DNA of 64,000 nt from JAFMDF01 sp965277445 (GCA_965277445.1 CBDICY010000013.1:930001-994000); one strand, 5' to 3'. Positions 1-10,209 are shown, counted from the stretch's first letter. The notes: generated by a model not told the origin, from the sequence alone. Program-made: numbers and translations.

Positions 1-36
1 CGTCTTCAAAACCAATCCAATTAGTAGTCATATATT

Positions 37-124
37 CAGTTGTCGGTTGCCAGTTGTCGGTTGCCAGTTGTCGGTTGTCCGTTAGCCCTAAAACAGACAA
101 CAGACAACAGACAACTGATAACTG
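37..124. repeat. tandem 14-mer repeat with inverted partner
   Basis: Three head-to-tail copies of CAGTTGTCGGTTGC (37-50, 51-64, 65-78, the last differing only in its final base) are followed by an inverted run of ACAGACA units at 93-124, so the segment can fold into a long hairpin. It sits just downstream of the minus-strand hydrolase gene, where it may act in transcription termination. A related copy lies at 52735-52803. Confidence 0.75.
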
Positions 125-127
125 AAA

Positions 128-1591
128 TCACTTAATGAGTATTTTTTCTGTCCAAAATCCATTTTCGGATTGAACCTGCATTAAATACAAGCCACTTGAA
201 ATTTCGTTCAATGGAAAGGTGAAATTTTGTAAATTATTTGTCTGATGTACAGCTACCGTTTGACCATTAAAATTGATTAATTGTAATTGATAGTCTTGCA
301 AACCATCAGTTGACGTATTTAAGCTAAGCGTCAAATAATCGGTAGCAGGATTCGGATAGACTTGAAAAGATAAATTCAAATCAAGGTCTTTTGTGCTAGC
401 AACAATACTGCGATTGGCAAATTGCTCGAAAAAAAGAATCGTTCCAAAAACTGCTGGAATTACACAACCACCATGATCTGCACCACTATTGACATCAATA
501 GCCATGACATCCATTGCACCGTTGGCATTCATCACCGAATCCGTAAACGTTGAATTGGTGAACGCAACTTGATCGTCTGCCATGCAATACATCATCCGCA
601 TAGGGGAATTGGGAAGCCAATCAAATAAATTATTATCTCGCAAGGCGGTTTGAAAAGGTCCATTGGGATCGCCTTCAAAAGAGGCTAAAAAACTATCGGT
701 AAAGAGGAATCTTGGAATAGAAGCGCCTTCATTTTTTACTAACTCGTCAATTAACAAACCATTCAAATCACTCCGAGTTGTTGTACCTTCTACAAAACCT
801 TGGATTAATGGAACGTAAGCAGGTTGGAAAATATCGCTTAACTCATTATATAAATTGCCATAAACACTTTGATAACCAACGATAATCCAAGCGACATAAG
901 AAGGGAATAAATAAACCTCTTCGGAAACAGAAGCTCCTAAAAGTTCCCCCGTCATATTATAAATGCCAGACATGTGGCTGCCCGCAGCAACTTCTAATCC
1001 ATCTATCCCCGTATCATTGATAGCTTTGTGCATAGCCATACCAGCATGTCCGCCTTGCGAATAACCCGTGATAAATAATTGACCGCTATTCAATAAATCT
1101 TGTTCATCTATATACGTTTTGGCCGCTTTTACCAAGTCAATTGCAGCACTTGCTTCGGTGTCTGCATGTACATATGGGTGAATAACCCGTCTTGATTCAC
1201 CTAAACCTAGATAATCGGCAGCTGTCGTATAATAGCCTTGTCCTGCAAAGTAATAAACTAGCGCTCTTTCGCCATTTTCCATATTGGAGGGAACTGCATT
1301 TCTATTACTAGCAGTACCATGTTGATAAGCTAGATAAGGGAAGGGTTGATTGTCTATTTCAGGAATAGGAATCACCACTAAACCAGAAGCGGTGTCTATC
1401 GTACCATCGGTGTCCATCGTTTCATAGAGTACCTTATATGCTTCAATGCCATTATTTACACTAAAACCAAAAAACATACTGCCTAATGTTTCTTTAGTAA
1501 TCGTTTCTTGTAATTCAATGCTGACTAATTTTTGGCTAAACAGCGAAAAAGCTAGTGATAGTAGTAAAAAGGAAAGTAAGTATTTTTTCAT
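128..1591 (-). CDS. secreted alpha/beta-hydrolase (lipase-like) with T9SS sorting domain
   Basis: 487 aa. An N-terminal signal peptide (about residues 1-20, ending SLFSQ) is followed by an alpha/beta-hydrolase domain resembling secretory lipases and esterases. The nucleophile elbow GYSQGG places the catalytic Ser at 178; MADDQ and GADHGGC further on are the likely acid and histidine segments. The last ~80 residues, beginning FQVYPNPATDYLTLSL, are a typical type A C-terminal sorting domain of the type IX secretion system, so the enzyme is probably exported across the outer membrane and anchored or released. The substrate cannot be told from sequence. It is monocistronic: a repeat lies downstream and a divergent gene starts at 2063. 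Confidence 0.88.
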   Translation of the reverse strand: MKKYLLSFLLLSLAFSLFSQKLVSIELQETITKETLGSMFFGFSVNNGIEAYKVLYETMDTDGTIDTASGLVVIPIPEIDNQPFPYLAYQHGTASNRNAVPSNMENGERALVYYFAGQGYYTTAADYLGLGESRRVIHPYVHADTEASAAIDLVKAAKTYIDEQDLLNSGQLFITGYSQGGHAGMAMHKAINDTGIDGLEVAAGSHMSGIYNMTGELLGASVSEEVYLFPSYVAWIIVGYQSVYGNLYNELSDIFQPAYVPLIQGFVEGTTTRSDLNGLLIDELVKNEGASIPRFLFTDSFLASFEGDPNGPFQTALRDNNLFDWLPNSPMRMMYCMADDQVAFTNSTFTDSVMNANGAMDVMAIDVNSGADHGGCVIPAVFGTILFFEQFANRSIVASTKDLDLNLSFQVYPNPATDYLTLSLNTSTDGLQDYQLQLINFNGQTVAVHQTNNLQNFTFPLNEISSGLYLMQVQSENGFWTEKILIK

Positions 1592-2062
1592 AAAATAAAG
1601 GTTTAAATATTTAGGCTAATAATATTATTGAGTGCTAGAATTTCAATTCATTATTTATCATTCATCATTTCCTGTACGGTGGACAAATATAGAAAACAAA
1701 CAGCTGGATATTAGGAGAGTTGTACCAATTTATGACTAATACTGTCGTTTACTAGATTATTTTTGGTATATAAATTTGCGAAAACGAGGTGGAACTTTTA
1801 CCTTTATAGTACAAACTTACAGACACATCAATTATTACAAACACTTCTATATATAATTAGCTGAATAACACTCCCTCTAATTATATGTTCATCACTTTGC
1901 AACCTCCCACATAATTTCCCTCACAAATCTTTAGCCACAAAAAATTAAGGTATTTATAGCTTATCCCTATATTTTACTAGATTTTTTTTATTGCACATCC
2001 ATTAAATTAACTACATATTTTTATAAATTAGTAAACTACACACACTTTCAAACCACAGCGAT
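1592..2062. other. intergenic region between divergent genes
   Basis: About 470 AT-rich bases separate the minus-strand hydrolase from the plus-strand outer-membrane protein, so both promoters should lie here. I could not pick a convincing Bacteroidota -33/-7 pair and see no strong hairpin or reading frame. Confidence 0.5.
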
Positions 2063-3547
2063 ATGAGAAAACTATCATTGATTACCTACTTCTTAATAGG
2101 CGCAATTAGCGGTTTATGGGCCAATAATACGGCACCAAATGCTATTATCACCTACAGCGTTGAAGCAACGCCTTTTTCTACCGACTTCGGCAATAATTTT
2201 GCCTATTACCATGTCAATTTAGATTTGGGAGATTTGACTCGGGTTGCCAAAGATGGTAAGCTACGAGTAGTCGTAGATTTTCAACGAGGCATGGAAATTA
2301 CAGAAACCCGTTTTGAACAGAAACCGAACGGGACAATCTACTACGTGACCGACTTAACAACACCTATTTATAATGCAACTGTTACTGATTTAGCGGGGAA
2401 TGTATTATTAGAGAAAACCTATGGTGGAACAGAACGAATCATTGATTATGGCCGGACACTCAATTTGATGGAGGGAGAATTAGCAGAAAAATGGTTAAAC
2501 GAAAAAGATCAATATTTACAACGCATAGAATTTCAGAATTTAGATTTTACAGATTTTGAAATTGACGTAATTGAATTATTGGAGACTAATCCAATTGTTT
2601 CGCCTGTAAGTAAAGCGACTGCTCCAGCAGCGCCAGTCACCACCACTACCATTGAGGAGACAACTGAAACGGCGGAACAACCGATTAACGAAACAGCGGC
2701 AGCGCAAGAAGAAGCGGTCTTAAAAGATCCATTTGGAGAATTAAAAGAACCTTTAACCAATGAGGAGGCTTCAGCAACAGGTACAACTGCACCAGCAGCG
2801 CCGGTAGATTATGAAGCAAGTGCCAAAGCAGAAAAAGCAAAGGAAGCAAAAGTTGCTAAAGCGCCTGAAGCGACTCCAACATCTTTGACCCCCGTTATTT
2901 CTGATAGACGAAATATCGTTAAATTAAACTTACCGAATTTATTTTTCGGAAATATTACGTTGAATTATGAACGAATTTTATCTGCTCGCAATTCAGTTGC
3001 TTTAAACGTTGGATTTATTCGACCACAAAAACCTATAGGTTTCATCAACGATGCATTTAATACAGATGAAAGTATTTCTGCCCCTGAATTTTCTGGAATT
3101 ACGGCAACTGGAGAATATCGTTTTTATGGTAAAAATAAAGGCGCTGGTAGAGGCTTCTATTTTGCACCGTATGCTAGATATGCGAATCATAAATTGACGT
3201 TTAATACGGATATTCAGGATAATTTCACAAATGTAGCGACGCAATTGTCTGCAGTCGGCTTGGGTGGGCAAATTGGTATGCAATGGCTGGTTAAAGACCG
3301 AGTAGTAATTGATTGGGGAATTTTAGGACTAGCTGCTCAATGGTATACCTCCAAAACCACTTATACTTCGCCTTTAGGAGAGGAGATTAATTTTGAAGAA
3401 ATTAAAGCAGACTTAATAGCAGAGATTGATGATTCGCCTATTTCCAATAAATTAGAATTTACGACTACAGAAAACTCTCTAGAGGCTAAATTACCATTTT
3501 TATTCGGCGGTGCTCGAACTTATTTGAGTGTGGGATACAAGTTTTAA
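2063..3547 (+). CDS. putative outer-membrane beta-barrel protein with Ala/Glu-rich linker
   Basis: 494 aa. It has a signal peptide (about residues 1-20, ending GLWA). An N-terminal region of about 160 residues is followed by a low-complexity linker rich in Ala, Thr, Pro, Glu and Lys (about residues 185-270). The C-terminal ~220 residues have alternating aromatic and hydrophobic strands, starting LNLPNLFFGNITLNYERIL and ending on LSVGYKF, typical of a small outer-membrane barrel with a terminal aromatic. This resembles Bacteroidota barrel proteins of the DUF3575 type, but I do not recognise a specific family. The linker suggests a periplasmic domain tethered to the barrel. A strong hairpin terminator follows. 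Confidence 0.7.
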   Translation: MRKLSLITYFLIGAISGLWANNTAPNAIITYSVEATPFSTDFGNNFAYYHVNLDLGDLTRVAKDGKLRVVVDFQRGMEITETRFEQKPNGTIYYVTDLTTPIYNATVTDLAGNVLLEKTYGGTERIIDYGRTLNLMEGELAEKWLNEKDQYLQRIEFQNLDFTDFEIDVIELLETNPIVSPVSKATAPAAPVTTTTIEETTETAEQPINETAAAQEEAVLKDPFGELKEPLTNEEASATGTTAPAAPVDYEASAKAEKAKEAKVAKAPEATPTSLTPVISDRRNIVKLNLPNLFFGNITLNYERILSARNSVALNVGFIRPQKPIGFINDAFNTDESISAPEFSGITATGEYRFYGKNKGAGRGFYFAPYARYANHKLTFNTDIQDNFTNVATQLSAVGLGGQIGMQWLVKDRVVIDWGILGLAAQWYTSKTTYTSPLGEEINFEEIKADLIAEIDDSPISNKLEFTTTENSLEAKLPFLFGGARTYLSVGYKF

Positions 3548-3566
3548 ATTTTACAGAACGGATATG

Positions 3567-3607
3567 AAAAGCCCTTCAAGTTGATTGACAACTTGAAAGG
3601 CTTTTTT
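3567..3607 (+). terminator. rho-independent terminator
   Basis: A stem of about 17 bp (left arm AAAAGCCCTTCAAGTTG at 3567-3583, right arm 3589-3605) has a short loop and ends in a T run. It lies 20 bases after the outer-membrane protein stop codon. Confidence 0.85.
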
Positions 3608-4068
3608 AGTTGAAATTTAATGTTAACTCAATTCTATTGCTTTTGCTAATAACCATTGATGGAATTGGAGAGCTTCCTATGCTTTGGTGACTACGGAACA
3701 AAATTGGGAAAGATAATAGTTCAAATCATAATTAGTTAACCGTTTCCCTTGAGTTTAAACCCTTCTCCCTCTGCCTTTAGCCCTTTGCCGAGTAGTAACG
3801 ATAAATAGAGTATTCCAAAATGAAGGAATATCCCATTTTTTATACCAGAAATATTAGATAGGTAACAAAACCATATTCCCTGAAAACTAGGAAATTACGG
3901 AAACAAGGCCTATTATTTGTACCCCACCAATTATTTCTGTAAATTGAGTTTTATTTTTATTTCCCCCCCTTTAACTCATACACTCCTTTCCCTATAGTAT
4001 TATTTGTAAAACATGTTTTCTAATTGACCTAGAAGGCAATGCTGCTTCTTTGATTTAACTTTCCAATT
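3608..4068. other. intergenic region upstream of the SprB-repeat gene
   Basis: About 460 bases with no reading frame. A GCCTTTAGCCCTTTGCCGA stretch around 3772-3790 resembles GCCTTTCGCCCTTTGCCGA near 39900, another dispersed intergenic word. The promoter of the following gene presumably lies here but was not identified. Confidence 0.4.
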
Positions 4069-7000
4069 ATGACTATTTTTTCTACTAGAATACTCGAAAG
4101 GAGTATGGTATTTATTGTATTATTTACCCTGTTTTCAAATGCGACTTTATGGGCACAAAGCGAAGATAAAGACGGGGATGGGGTTACCGTAAGTGCAGGA
4201 GATTGTGATGATTATCAACAATTAGTTTACCCTGACGCCAATGAGATTGAAGATGGACTAGATAATAATTGCGATGGATTGGTAGATATGGTAACTGGAG
4301 ATTGTGATGATTTTACAAGCCCCGGAGAAATAGGAGGGACAGAAGTCGTCTGTAATGCTGGGACACCGTCCATTATTCAAAATCTAGTACCTCCTATGGG
4401 CGGTACTGGAGCAATGCAAATTATGTGGATTTATACCACAGATGATCCCGCACTTGGGCCTCCTGATTGGTACATTATACCGAATGCCCATAGTTTATCT
4501 TACCAACCTAAACCACTTGCTCGGACAACTTGGTTTGGTCGATGTGTTCGACGGTCAGGCTGTTGGAAATTTCCCAATGAATCGAATGTGATAGAAAAAA
4601 CTGTCCTAAATAATTGCGAAAATGATGACTGTGCTGATTTTGCGGTAAATGCGAGTTCTACCTCGCCCGATTGCGACGGCAATTTAGGAACAATAGATGT
4701 AACAGTAACTAATAGCGTAATGCCAATCATATATGTGTGGTCAGATGGAGACAGCACAGAAGATAGAACAGGCTTAGAAGGCGGTTTTTACGAAGTGACA
4801 ATTACGGATGCAAATGGCTGTACAGGTACTTTAGATTTGGCAATACCAACGCCAAGTTGCGTACCAGATTGTAATAGTTTTGTGGTAAATGCCAGTTCCA
4901 CCCCGCCCGATTGCGACGGCAATTTAGGGACAATAGATGTAACGGTAACCAATGGCGTAATGCCAATCGTATATGCGTGGTCAGATGGAGACAGCACAGA
5001 AGATAGAACAGGCTTAGAAGGCGGTTTTTACGAAGTGACAATTACGGATGCAAATGGCTGTACAGGTACTTTAGATCTGGCAATATCAACACCAAGTTGC
5101 GTACCAGATTGTAATAGTTTTGCGGTAAATGCCAGTTCCACCCCGCCCGATTGCGACGGCAATTTAGGGACAATAGATGTAACGGTAACCAATGGCGTAA
5201 TGCCAATCGTATATGCGTGGTCAGATGGAGACAGCACAGAAGATAGAACAGGCTTAGAAGGCGGTTTTTATGAAGTGACAATTACGGATGCGAACGGTTG
5301 TATGGGGACATTGGATATAGCTTTGCCGACGCCATCTTGTATACTGGATTGCAATGCCTTTAAGGCTCAATTAATAGAGATGACTTCGCCTGACTGTAAT
5401 GGAAATTTAGGCAATATTAATATTTCGTTTATCAATGGATTGGAACCTATTGTTTACTTATGGTCAGATAGTATCACCACTCAAAATAGAACTGGTTTAG
5501 CAGGAGGAAATTATGAAGTGACATTGACAGATGCCAATGGCTGTTCTGATAATTTAATGATAAATATTCCTACGCCAAATTGTGCCGCCCAATGTGATTC
5601 TTTCGAGGTGATTGTTGACAGTCTTTCTGGATCAGATTGTGAGGGTAATTTAGGGCGTATTGACTTAACAGTAATCAATGGAGTCGCTCCATTGACTTAT
5701 GCTTGGCAAGATGGAGCAATGACCCCAAATAGAACAGGTTTAGAAGGAGGAAGCTATACCGTAACCGTTTCTGATGGGAATGCTTGTTTTGAAGTAGTAG
5801 AAATTGCTGTGCCGATGCCTAATTGTACAATGGCAGCTTGTGATAATTTTATTATTCCTTTTACCACGATTGATGTCACCTGCGAATCGAATAGTGGTGC
5901 TATCAACTTAAGTGCTTTTGGTGGAACTGCCCCTTATCAATATCAATGGGCAGATATTGCAGAGAATGTAGAAGACAGGAATAATTTAACTGTTGGCACT
6001 TACGAAGTCACCGTTACGGATGCCATAAGTTGTGAAAAGACGGCTTCAATTATTGTTGGAACGGCAGATTGCGTCGTTACTTTACCGCCATTTGATTGTT
6101 CTGCTACTTTATATCAAATAGTAGAAGGGCAATTAAATCAAGTTGATTTAGCGAATGATTCTTTAATTTCATTAGGAGAAGAGGCGGCTAATTTGAACCC
6201 TCTAGGCTATAATGTAGAAGATGACTTTATTTATGGCATTCGTTTCGGAACAACTGATTTAATAAGAATTGGTCAAAATGGTGGAAGAGAAGTAGTGGGG
6301 CGAGTTCAAGGTATTAATGTAGGATTGTTAGCAGGAGATTTTGATTTTGCTGGGAATTATTACTTACTGGACAACGAAGCCCAACGGTTACAACGAGTAG
6401 ATATTGACGCGACGCTGTTGATAGCAGCAACGGTCCAATTATCAGCAACGATTCCTGCCTTGGGAGATATTTCCTACCACCCAATGGAAGAATTATTATA
6501 TGGGGTATCGGAAACAAGTGATGTGGTGAGTATTAATCCAATTACTGGTGCTATTAACAGTTTTAATATCCCAACTTTACCGAGAGGTACCGTCGCCTCT
6601 ACTTGGATGACGAGTAAAGGAGAATTTATCATAGGTTATAATGGTTCTCAAGAAATATATCAAATTGATCTGACTGCTCAGACGGCAACTTTAATTGGAA
6701 GTACTGGTGATAGTGCTTTAAATGCAGATGGGGCAAATTGTGTACAGGGAACCTCTCCTCTAGATAGTTTATTGAGCGCACCTAGTTTTGCCTTCACAAG
6801 TATTACTAGTACGATGACGGAAGAAATGGTCGTGATTGATTATGAGGTCGTAAATGAGGGGACTAATGCCTATTATGTATTAGAATATTCTATCGATGAG
6901 ACGAATTTTGACGCCTTGCCGGGAGTAGAAAATGCGATAGGTATGCCAACTCAACAATATAAAATGATGGATCGAAACCCTAAATGGGGTAGTGGATATT

Positions 7001-7329
7001 ATCGGGTGAAATATATTGAGCAAGGTGGAAGATACCAATATTCGGATCCAATTGTTGTTTTATTTAAACAAGAAGATACACCGCATATTATTGTACATCC
7101 GAACCCTTTTGTTAATGAAATGACGATTAATTTTATAGAGCCCTTATCCGAAGATGCAAAAATAATGGTGTCCAATAGCTTAGGCAAAATCATGGATGTT
7201 TGTTCAGTGAAGAAAGGAGCTAATCGTTTAGCTATAGATTGTCCTAATTATCCAGCAGGATTTTATACGGTTTATATAAAAACGAAGGGAAAACGACCGA
7301 TTGTTTATCGAACGCTTAAAGTGGAGTAA
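4069..7329 (+). CDS. large secreted adhesin-like protein with SprB repeats and T9SS sorting domain
   Basis: 1086 aa. After the signal peptide comes a MopE-like putative metal-binding segment (DKDGDGV, GDCDD and NEIEDGLDNNCDG, about residues 34-70). Next are six or so SprB-type repeats of about 80 residues, each with paired Cys and the pattern PIVYAWSDG / GLEGGFYEVTITDANGC (about residues 185-670). A propeller-like region (about 675-900) reads as a DUF6923-type domain. The last ~80 residues are a type A sorting domain (VHPNPFVNEMTINF to TLKVE). SprB-like proteins are T9SS-exported adhesins, used in gliding motility or attachment in other Bacteroidota; an adhesive role here is inference. Three of the repeats are nearly identical at the DNA level. 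Confidence 0.85.
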   Translation: MTIFSTRILERSMVFIVLFTLFSNATLWAQSEDKDGDGVTVSAGDCDDYQQLVYPDANEIEDGLDNNCDGLVDMVTGDCDDFTSPGEIGGTEVVCNAGTPSIIQNLVPPMGGTGAMQIMWIYTTDDPALGPPDWYIIPNAHSLSYQPKPLARTTWFGRCVRRSGCWKFPNESNVIEKTVLNNCENDDCADFAVNASSTSPDCDGNLGTIDVTVTNSVMPIIYVWSDGDSTEDRTGLEGGFYEVTITDANGCTGTLDLAIPTPSCVPDCNSFVVNASSTPPDCDGNLGTIDVTVTNGVMPIVYAWSDGDSTEDRTGLEGGFYEVTITDANGCTGTLDLAISTPSCVPDCNSFAVNASSTPPDCDGNLGTIDVTVTNGVMPIVYAWSDGDSTEDRTGLEGGFYEVTITDANGCMGTLDIALPTPSCILDCNAFKAQLIEMTSPDCNGNLGNINISFINGLEPIVYLWSDSITTQNRTGLAGGNYEVTLTDANGCSDNLMINIPTPNCAAQCDSFEVIVDSLSGSDCEGNLGRIDLTVINGVAPLTYAWQDGAMTPNRTGLEGGSYTVTVSDGNACFEVVEIAVPMPNCTMAACDNFIIPFTTIDVTCESNSGAINLSAFGGTAPYQYQWADIAENVEDRNNLTVGTYEVTVTDAISCEKTASIIVGTADCVVTLPPFDCSATLYQIVEGQLNQVDLANDSLISLGEEAANLNPLGYNVEDDFIYGIRFGTTDLIRIGQNGGREVVGRVQGINVGLLAGDFDFAGNYYLLDNEAQRLQRVDIDATLLIAATVQLSATIPALGDISYHPMEELLYGVSETSDVVSINPITGAINSFNIPTLPRGTVASTWMTSKGEFIIGYNGSQEIYQIDLTAQTATLIGSTGDSALNADGANCVQGTSPLDSLLSAPSFAFTSITSTMTEEMVVIDYEVVNEGTNAYYVLEYSIDETNFDALPGVENAIGMPTQQYKMMDRNPKWGSGYYRVKYIEQGGRYQYSDPIVVLFKQEDTPHIIVHPNPFVNEMTINFIEPLSEDAKIMVSNSLGKIMDVCSVKKGANRLAIDCPNYPAGFYTVYIKTKGKRPIVYRTLKVE
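4621..5340 (+). repeat. three tandem 240-bp coding repeats (SprB units)
   Basis: Units at about 4621-4860, 4861-5100 and 5101-5340 are almost base-for-base identical (long runs match exactly at 240-base spacing). Later units in the same gene (5341 onward) keep only protein-level similarity. This indicates recent duplication or ongoing homogenisation by recombination. Confidence 0.9.
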
Positions 7330-7371
7330 ATAGTGGTTGATTTATTAACTGATTATTAATTGGGCAATCGT

Positions 7372-7410
7372 AAAAGGGTTTTCTTGTAAAAATATAGGAA
7401 AACCCTTTTT
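7372..7410 (+). terminator. hairpin terminator after the adhesin gene
   Basis: AAAAGGGTTTTC (7372-7383) pairs with GAAAACCCTTTT (7398-7409), followed by T residues, 42 bases after the stop. Its left part closely matches the terminal repeat of the element at 51742-52106. The remaining bases up to 7664 are AT-rich with nothing else recognisable. Confidence 0.75.
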
Positions 7411-7664
7411 AATCCATCTAAATCTAAATCTGTGGCACGTTTTTATCCATGGTAACTAAAATCCATTACTAAGTAATACTCAAAAAATATTTTAACAAAT
7501 CAAAATGATCCGCTTAAACTTTTGTTAAACAGACCCTTTATCATTGTTTTTAACGTCTAAGTAAATGAAATTTAAACCAATAAGAACAATCTTTTAATAG
7601 AGAATTCCCTTTTAATTGAAGAAAGTCTTTTGAAAATCATTTACTAAACTTTAATAACCATACA

Positions 7665-8219
7665 ATGAAAAAGATAAATATTTTGCTATTCGGATTGATG
7701 CTATTGTTCGCTGCTTGTGGCGATGACGAACGAACTGCGGATGGCGCTTTAAGATATGATGGAGATAATGTTACTGCTCCCATTCTGCCTCCAGGCACTT
7801 ACGAAACAGCGGCTAGATTTCCAGCCAATTTTACCAATGATTACGCTGGAAGAAACTTAACACAAATTTCCTACTTTATAGCGGAAACACCGCTGCAAAC
7901 CACTTTGAAAATCTACAGCGGAGGATCAAGTAGCGCACCGGGACAAGTCGTTTATGAAGCAACTTTAACGGGTACGATTACCCAAAATGCCTTTAATGCA
8001 CATGTCTTGTCAACGCCTTTAGAAATTACAGGTGAAGATTTATGGGTGAGTATTCGTTTCCGATTAAATAGAGGCTTACAATCTATCGGGTGCGATGCAG
8101 GACCTGGAGATGTAAACGGAGATTGGATGTACGAAGAATCAACGAATGAATGGACGTCTTTCAATGAATTTTCTGGTGGTGAAAGTATTAATTGGAATAT
8201 TCGTGGTGTAGTGGAGTAG
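7665..8219 (+). CDS. small lipoprotein of unknown function
   Basis: 184 aa. A lipoprotein signal peptide ends in the lipobox LFAAC (Cys at about 18) followed by GDDE. The mature part has the alternating pattern of a beta-sandwich, with segments such as LWVSIRFRLNRG and GDWMYEE that resemble accessory domains of Bacteroidota surface proteins. I do not recognise a named family. It is monocistronic, with a hairpin about 45 bases downstream. Confidence 0.75.
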   Translation: MKKINILLFGLMLLFAACGDDERTADGALRYDGDNVTAPILPPGTYETAARFPANFTNDYAGRNLTQISYFIAETPLQTTLKIYSGGSSSAPGQVVYEATLTGTITQNAFNAHVLSTPLEITGEDLWVSIRFRLNRGLQSIGCDAGPGDVNGDWMYEESTNEWTSFNEFSGGESINWNIRGVVE

Positions 8220-8262
8220 AAAAAAAGAAGACAGCAATCAGACTATAAATTAAAATTTATTG

Positions 8263-8302
8263 TCAGAAGTCAGATGAATAAAGTTTATTTATCTGACTTC
8301 TG
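8263..8302. terminator. hairpin between convergent genes
   Basis: CAGAAGTCAGAT (8263-8274) and its complement ATCTGACTTCTG (8291-8302) form a 12-bp stem between the plus-strand lipoprotein gene and the minus-strand DoxX-like gene. It is probably a bidirectional terminator, although it lacks a clear T run. Confidence 0.55.
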
Positions 8303-8340
8303 GTGGTATTTTAACTACCTTTTGTCCTCTGCGCATAACC

Positions 8341-8742
8341 CTACGCCAACACATAAATAGCCGCCAAACAAACTAAAAAGTACCCTACCAATCCACCTGC
8401 ACCTTCATAATCTTTTGCAACTCGTTGCCCAAAAAATAAAGATAAAATAGACAGCGCTGATAATTGAGCGCCAATTAAGCCCATTTGTGTAGAACCGCCA
8501 ATTAAAATTTGAATAGTGCCAATCGCAGAAAATACCCCTGCGGCAACTTCCAAAACCGTAATCACAGGCATTAATAAACCAACCGTATTTTTAAGCGGAC
8601 TCTTGGCAAAATGACCTGTTAACCATGCTTTATTACCATTATAATCAAAAACTTTATCCAAGCCAGATTGCAAGAAAAGAATCGCTAAAAAAGCTAAACT
8701 TAATAATTGGAAAGAAGTGATGGAAGTTAGAAGATGTTCCAT
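8341..8742 (-). CDS. DoxX-like membrane protein
   Basis: 133 aa with four predicted membrane segments. The segment AILFLQSGLDKVFDYNG followed by LLMPVITVLEVAAGV matches the DoxX/DoxD-like family pattern. These are small inner-membrane proteins, some linked to redox or quinone functions; the role here is unknown. It starts at an ATG 60 bases downstream of the preceding minus-strand gene, so co-transcription is possible. Confidence 0.75.
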   Translation of the reverse strand: MEHLLTSITSFQLLSLAFLAILFLQSGLDKVFDYNGNKAWLTGHFAKSPLKNTVGLLMPVITVLEVAAGVFSAIGTIQILIGGSTQMGLIGAQLSALSILSLFFGQRVAKDYEGAGGLVGYFLVCLAAIYVLA

Positions 8743-8802
8743 GATTTAGGTTCGTTTTATTTGTTAAAAAAGCAAAGCTACTCAAAAGCATTAAAATTAG
8801 GA

Positions 8803-10209
8803 TTATTTTCGTCGTTTTCTAGCTTTTTTCGCTTGTTTGTTTTTCTTCCTTCGCTTGGCTACTGCTTTAGTTTTCCGTTTTGGAGGGGAAGATTTAGTTG
8901 AACTTGATTCAAAAAAATCAAAGTCAAAACCAGTTGATTTATAGGAAGGAGTTTTTTGTTTTTTTACTGGAGGTGCAATGAAAACAGGTAAATGTTCGAA
9001 TAATTCAGGTTTATTTTTGACTGTCTCTTTATAGTTTTCAGTTGACCGAAAAGTTTGTTCAAATAATTGCTTTTCTGCTTTAAAGTAAGTTTCGTCTACA
9101 CCTTCTGGTTTAGGCCATACCCGATGGACAAAAGATAATTCCCAGAGCGTATAAATAAAACTACTATGACAAGCAGTTTTCATTTTTTCAATGATACTTA
9201 ATGCTTTATAATAAATGTCCGAGTCGATAATCTCTGCATTTACTAAAAAATCAAAAACAAAGTTACCACCCCATAATGTTTGAAAAATATCGTATTTTCT
9301 AGGTTCAAAAATAAATTTCATGCTACCTAGGTACTTATCTAAAGCATCATAATCTAGTTTGAAAAAATGATTAGCATCACCTTCTTTTTTTAAATTTTCC
9401 CACCAATATTTTTGCCACTCTTCCCAAATTAATTCTGACTGATGAAAGTGAAAACCCAATCCATGCATATATTTTTGAAAAGCTAATCGTAGTTCAAAAG
9501 TATAAGTGTGATTTTTAGGTTCAAAACGTTTTGTTTTTTCAGGGTGTTCGTAGTTATCATCTAGTCCATCAATTACTTTTTTATCAAATCCTGTCTTAAA
9601 AGAGTAATCGTACGCTTCTATTTCAGTTCTAAATCCATCTAAATCCAAACTATGTTCAGGCAATAGACTTTGCTCATAATAGTACTGTAGTCTATCAGAA
9701 AAAATGCCGTCAGAGAAATCGGCTTCTGGTGCATTGATATATTTTCCATCATTTTCTTTGATGGGATGATAAGCAGCTTTTGCCAATTTAATGGCTTCTT
9801 TACTCATTCCTCGATACCAAAGTTGTTTGAAATGAATTAAGAGCATATCAATGTCTTCATCAATATTTTGTAACCAAAAATTGAGGATGGGCTGGAGTTT
9901 TTCTTGGTTTCCTTGAAAGAAATGATAATTAAAAACGTAATAACCAAAATATTTACATTCCTCTTTAAAAAGTTGAGGTTGTTGAACCTGTAATGTTTCT
10001 AAAAAGTTGATTATCTTTTCAAACTCCCTCCGCTTTTCATAAATATTACCAATGACTTGTAATAAAGTATCTCCAAAGCCTGCTGCTTCACTAAAATTTT
10101 CAGGTAGGGTATGGTTGATGGTTTCTTCTAAAAAAACGAGTTGTGCAGTTTCCTCTTTTGATTCAAAAGCATCCCACCAAGCGTCTAAATCCTTTAATAA
10201 TTCCTCCAT
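8803..10209 (-). CDS. hypothetical protein with strongly basic C-terminal tail
   Basis: 468 aa with no signal peptide and no membrane segment. It appears alpha-helical and rich in acidic and aromatic residues, reminiscent of TPR-like cytoplasmic proteins, but I recognise no family. The last ~40 residues are almost entirely Lys, Arg, Ala and Ser (KAVAKRRKKNKQAKKARKRR), a tail suited to nucleic-acid or other polyanion binding; that use is inference. It lies 96 bases downstream of xrtN on the same strand, so it may be part of the same transcript. Confidence 0.7.
   Translation of the reverse strand: MEELLKDLDAWWDAFESKEETAQLVFLEETINHTLPENFSEAAGFGDTLLQVIGNIYEKRREFEKIINFLETLQVQQPQLFKEECKYFGYYVFNYHFFQGNQEKLQPILNFWLQNIDEDIDMLLIHFKQLWYRGMSKEAIKLAKAAYHPIKENDGKYINAPEADFSDGIFSDRLQYYYEQSLLPEHSLDLDGFRTEIEAYDYSFKTGFDKKVIDGLDDNYEHPEKTKRFEPKNHTYTFELRLAFQKYMHGLGFHFHQSELIWEEWQKYWWENLKKEGDANHFFKLDYDALDKYLGSMKFIFEPRKYDIFQTLWGGNFVFDFLVNAEIIDSDIYYKALSIIEKMKTACHSSFIYTLWELSFVHRVWPKPEGVDETYFKAEKQLFEQTFRSTENYKETVKNKPELFEHLPVFIAPPVKKQKTPSYKSTGFDFDFFESSSTKSSPPKRKTKAVAKRRKKNKQAKKARKRRK

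Noticed and set aside
37..124. CRISPR-like array
   Set aside because: The repeats are contiguous 14-mers with no spacers and no cas genes are nearby.
4500..5281. Several minus-strand frames repeated every 240 bases
   Set aside because: They are antisense shadows of the SprB repeats, repeated because the coding DNA is repeated.
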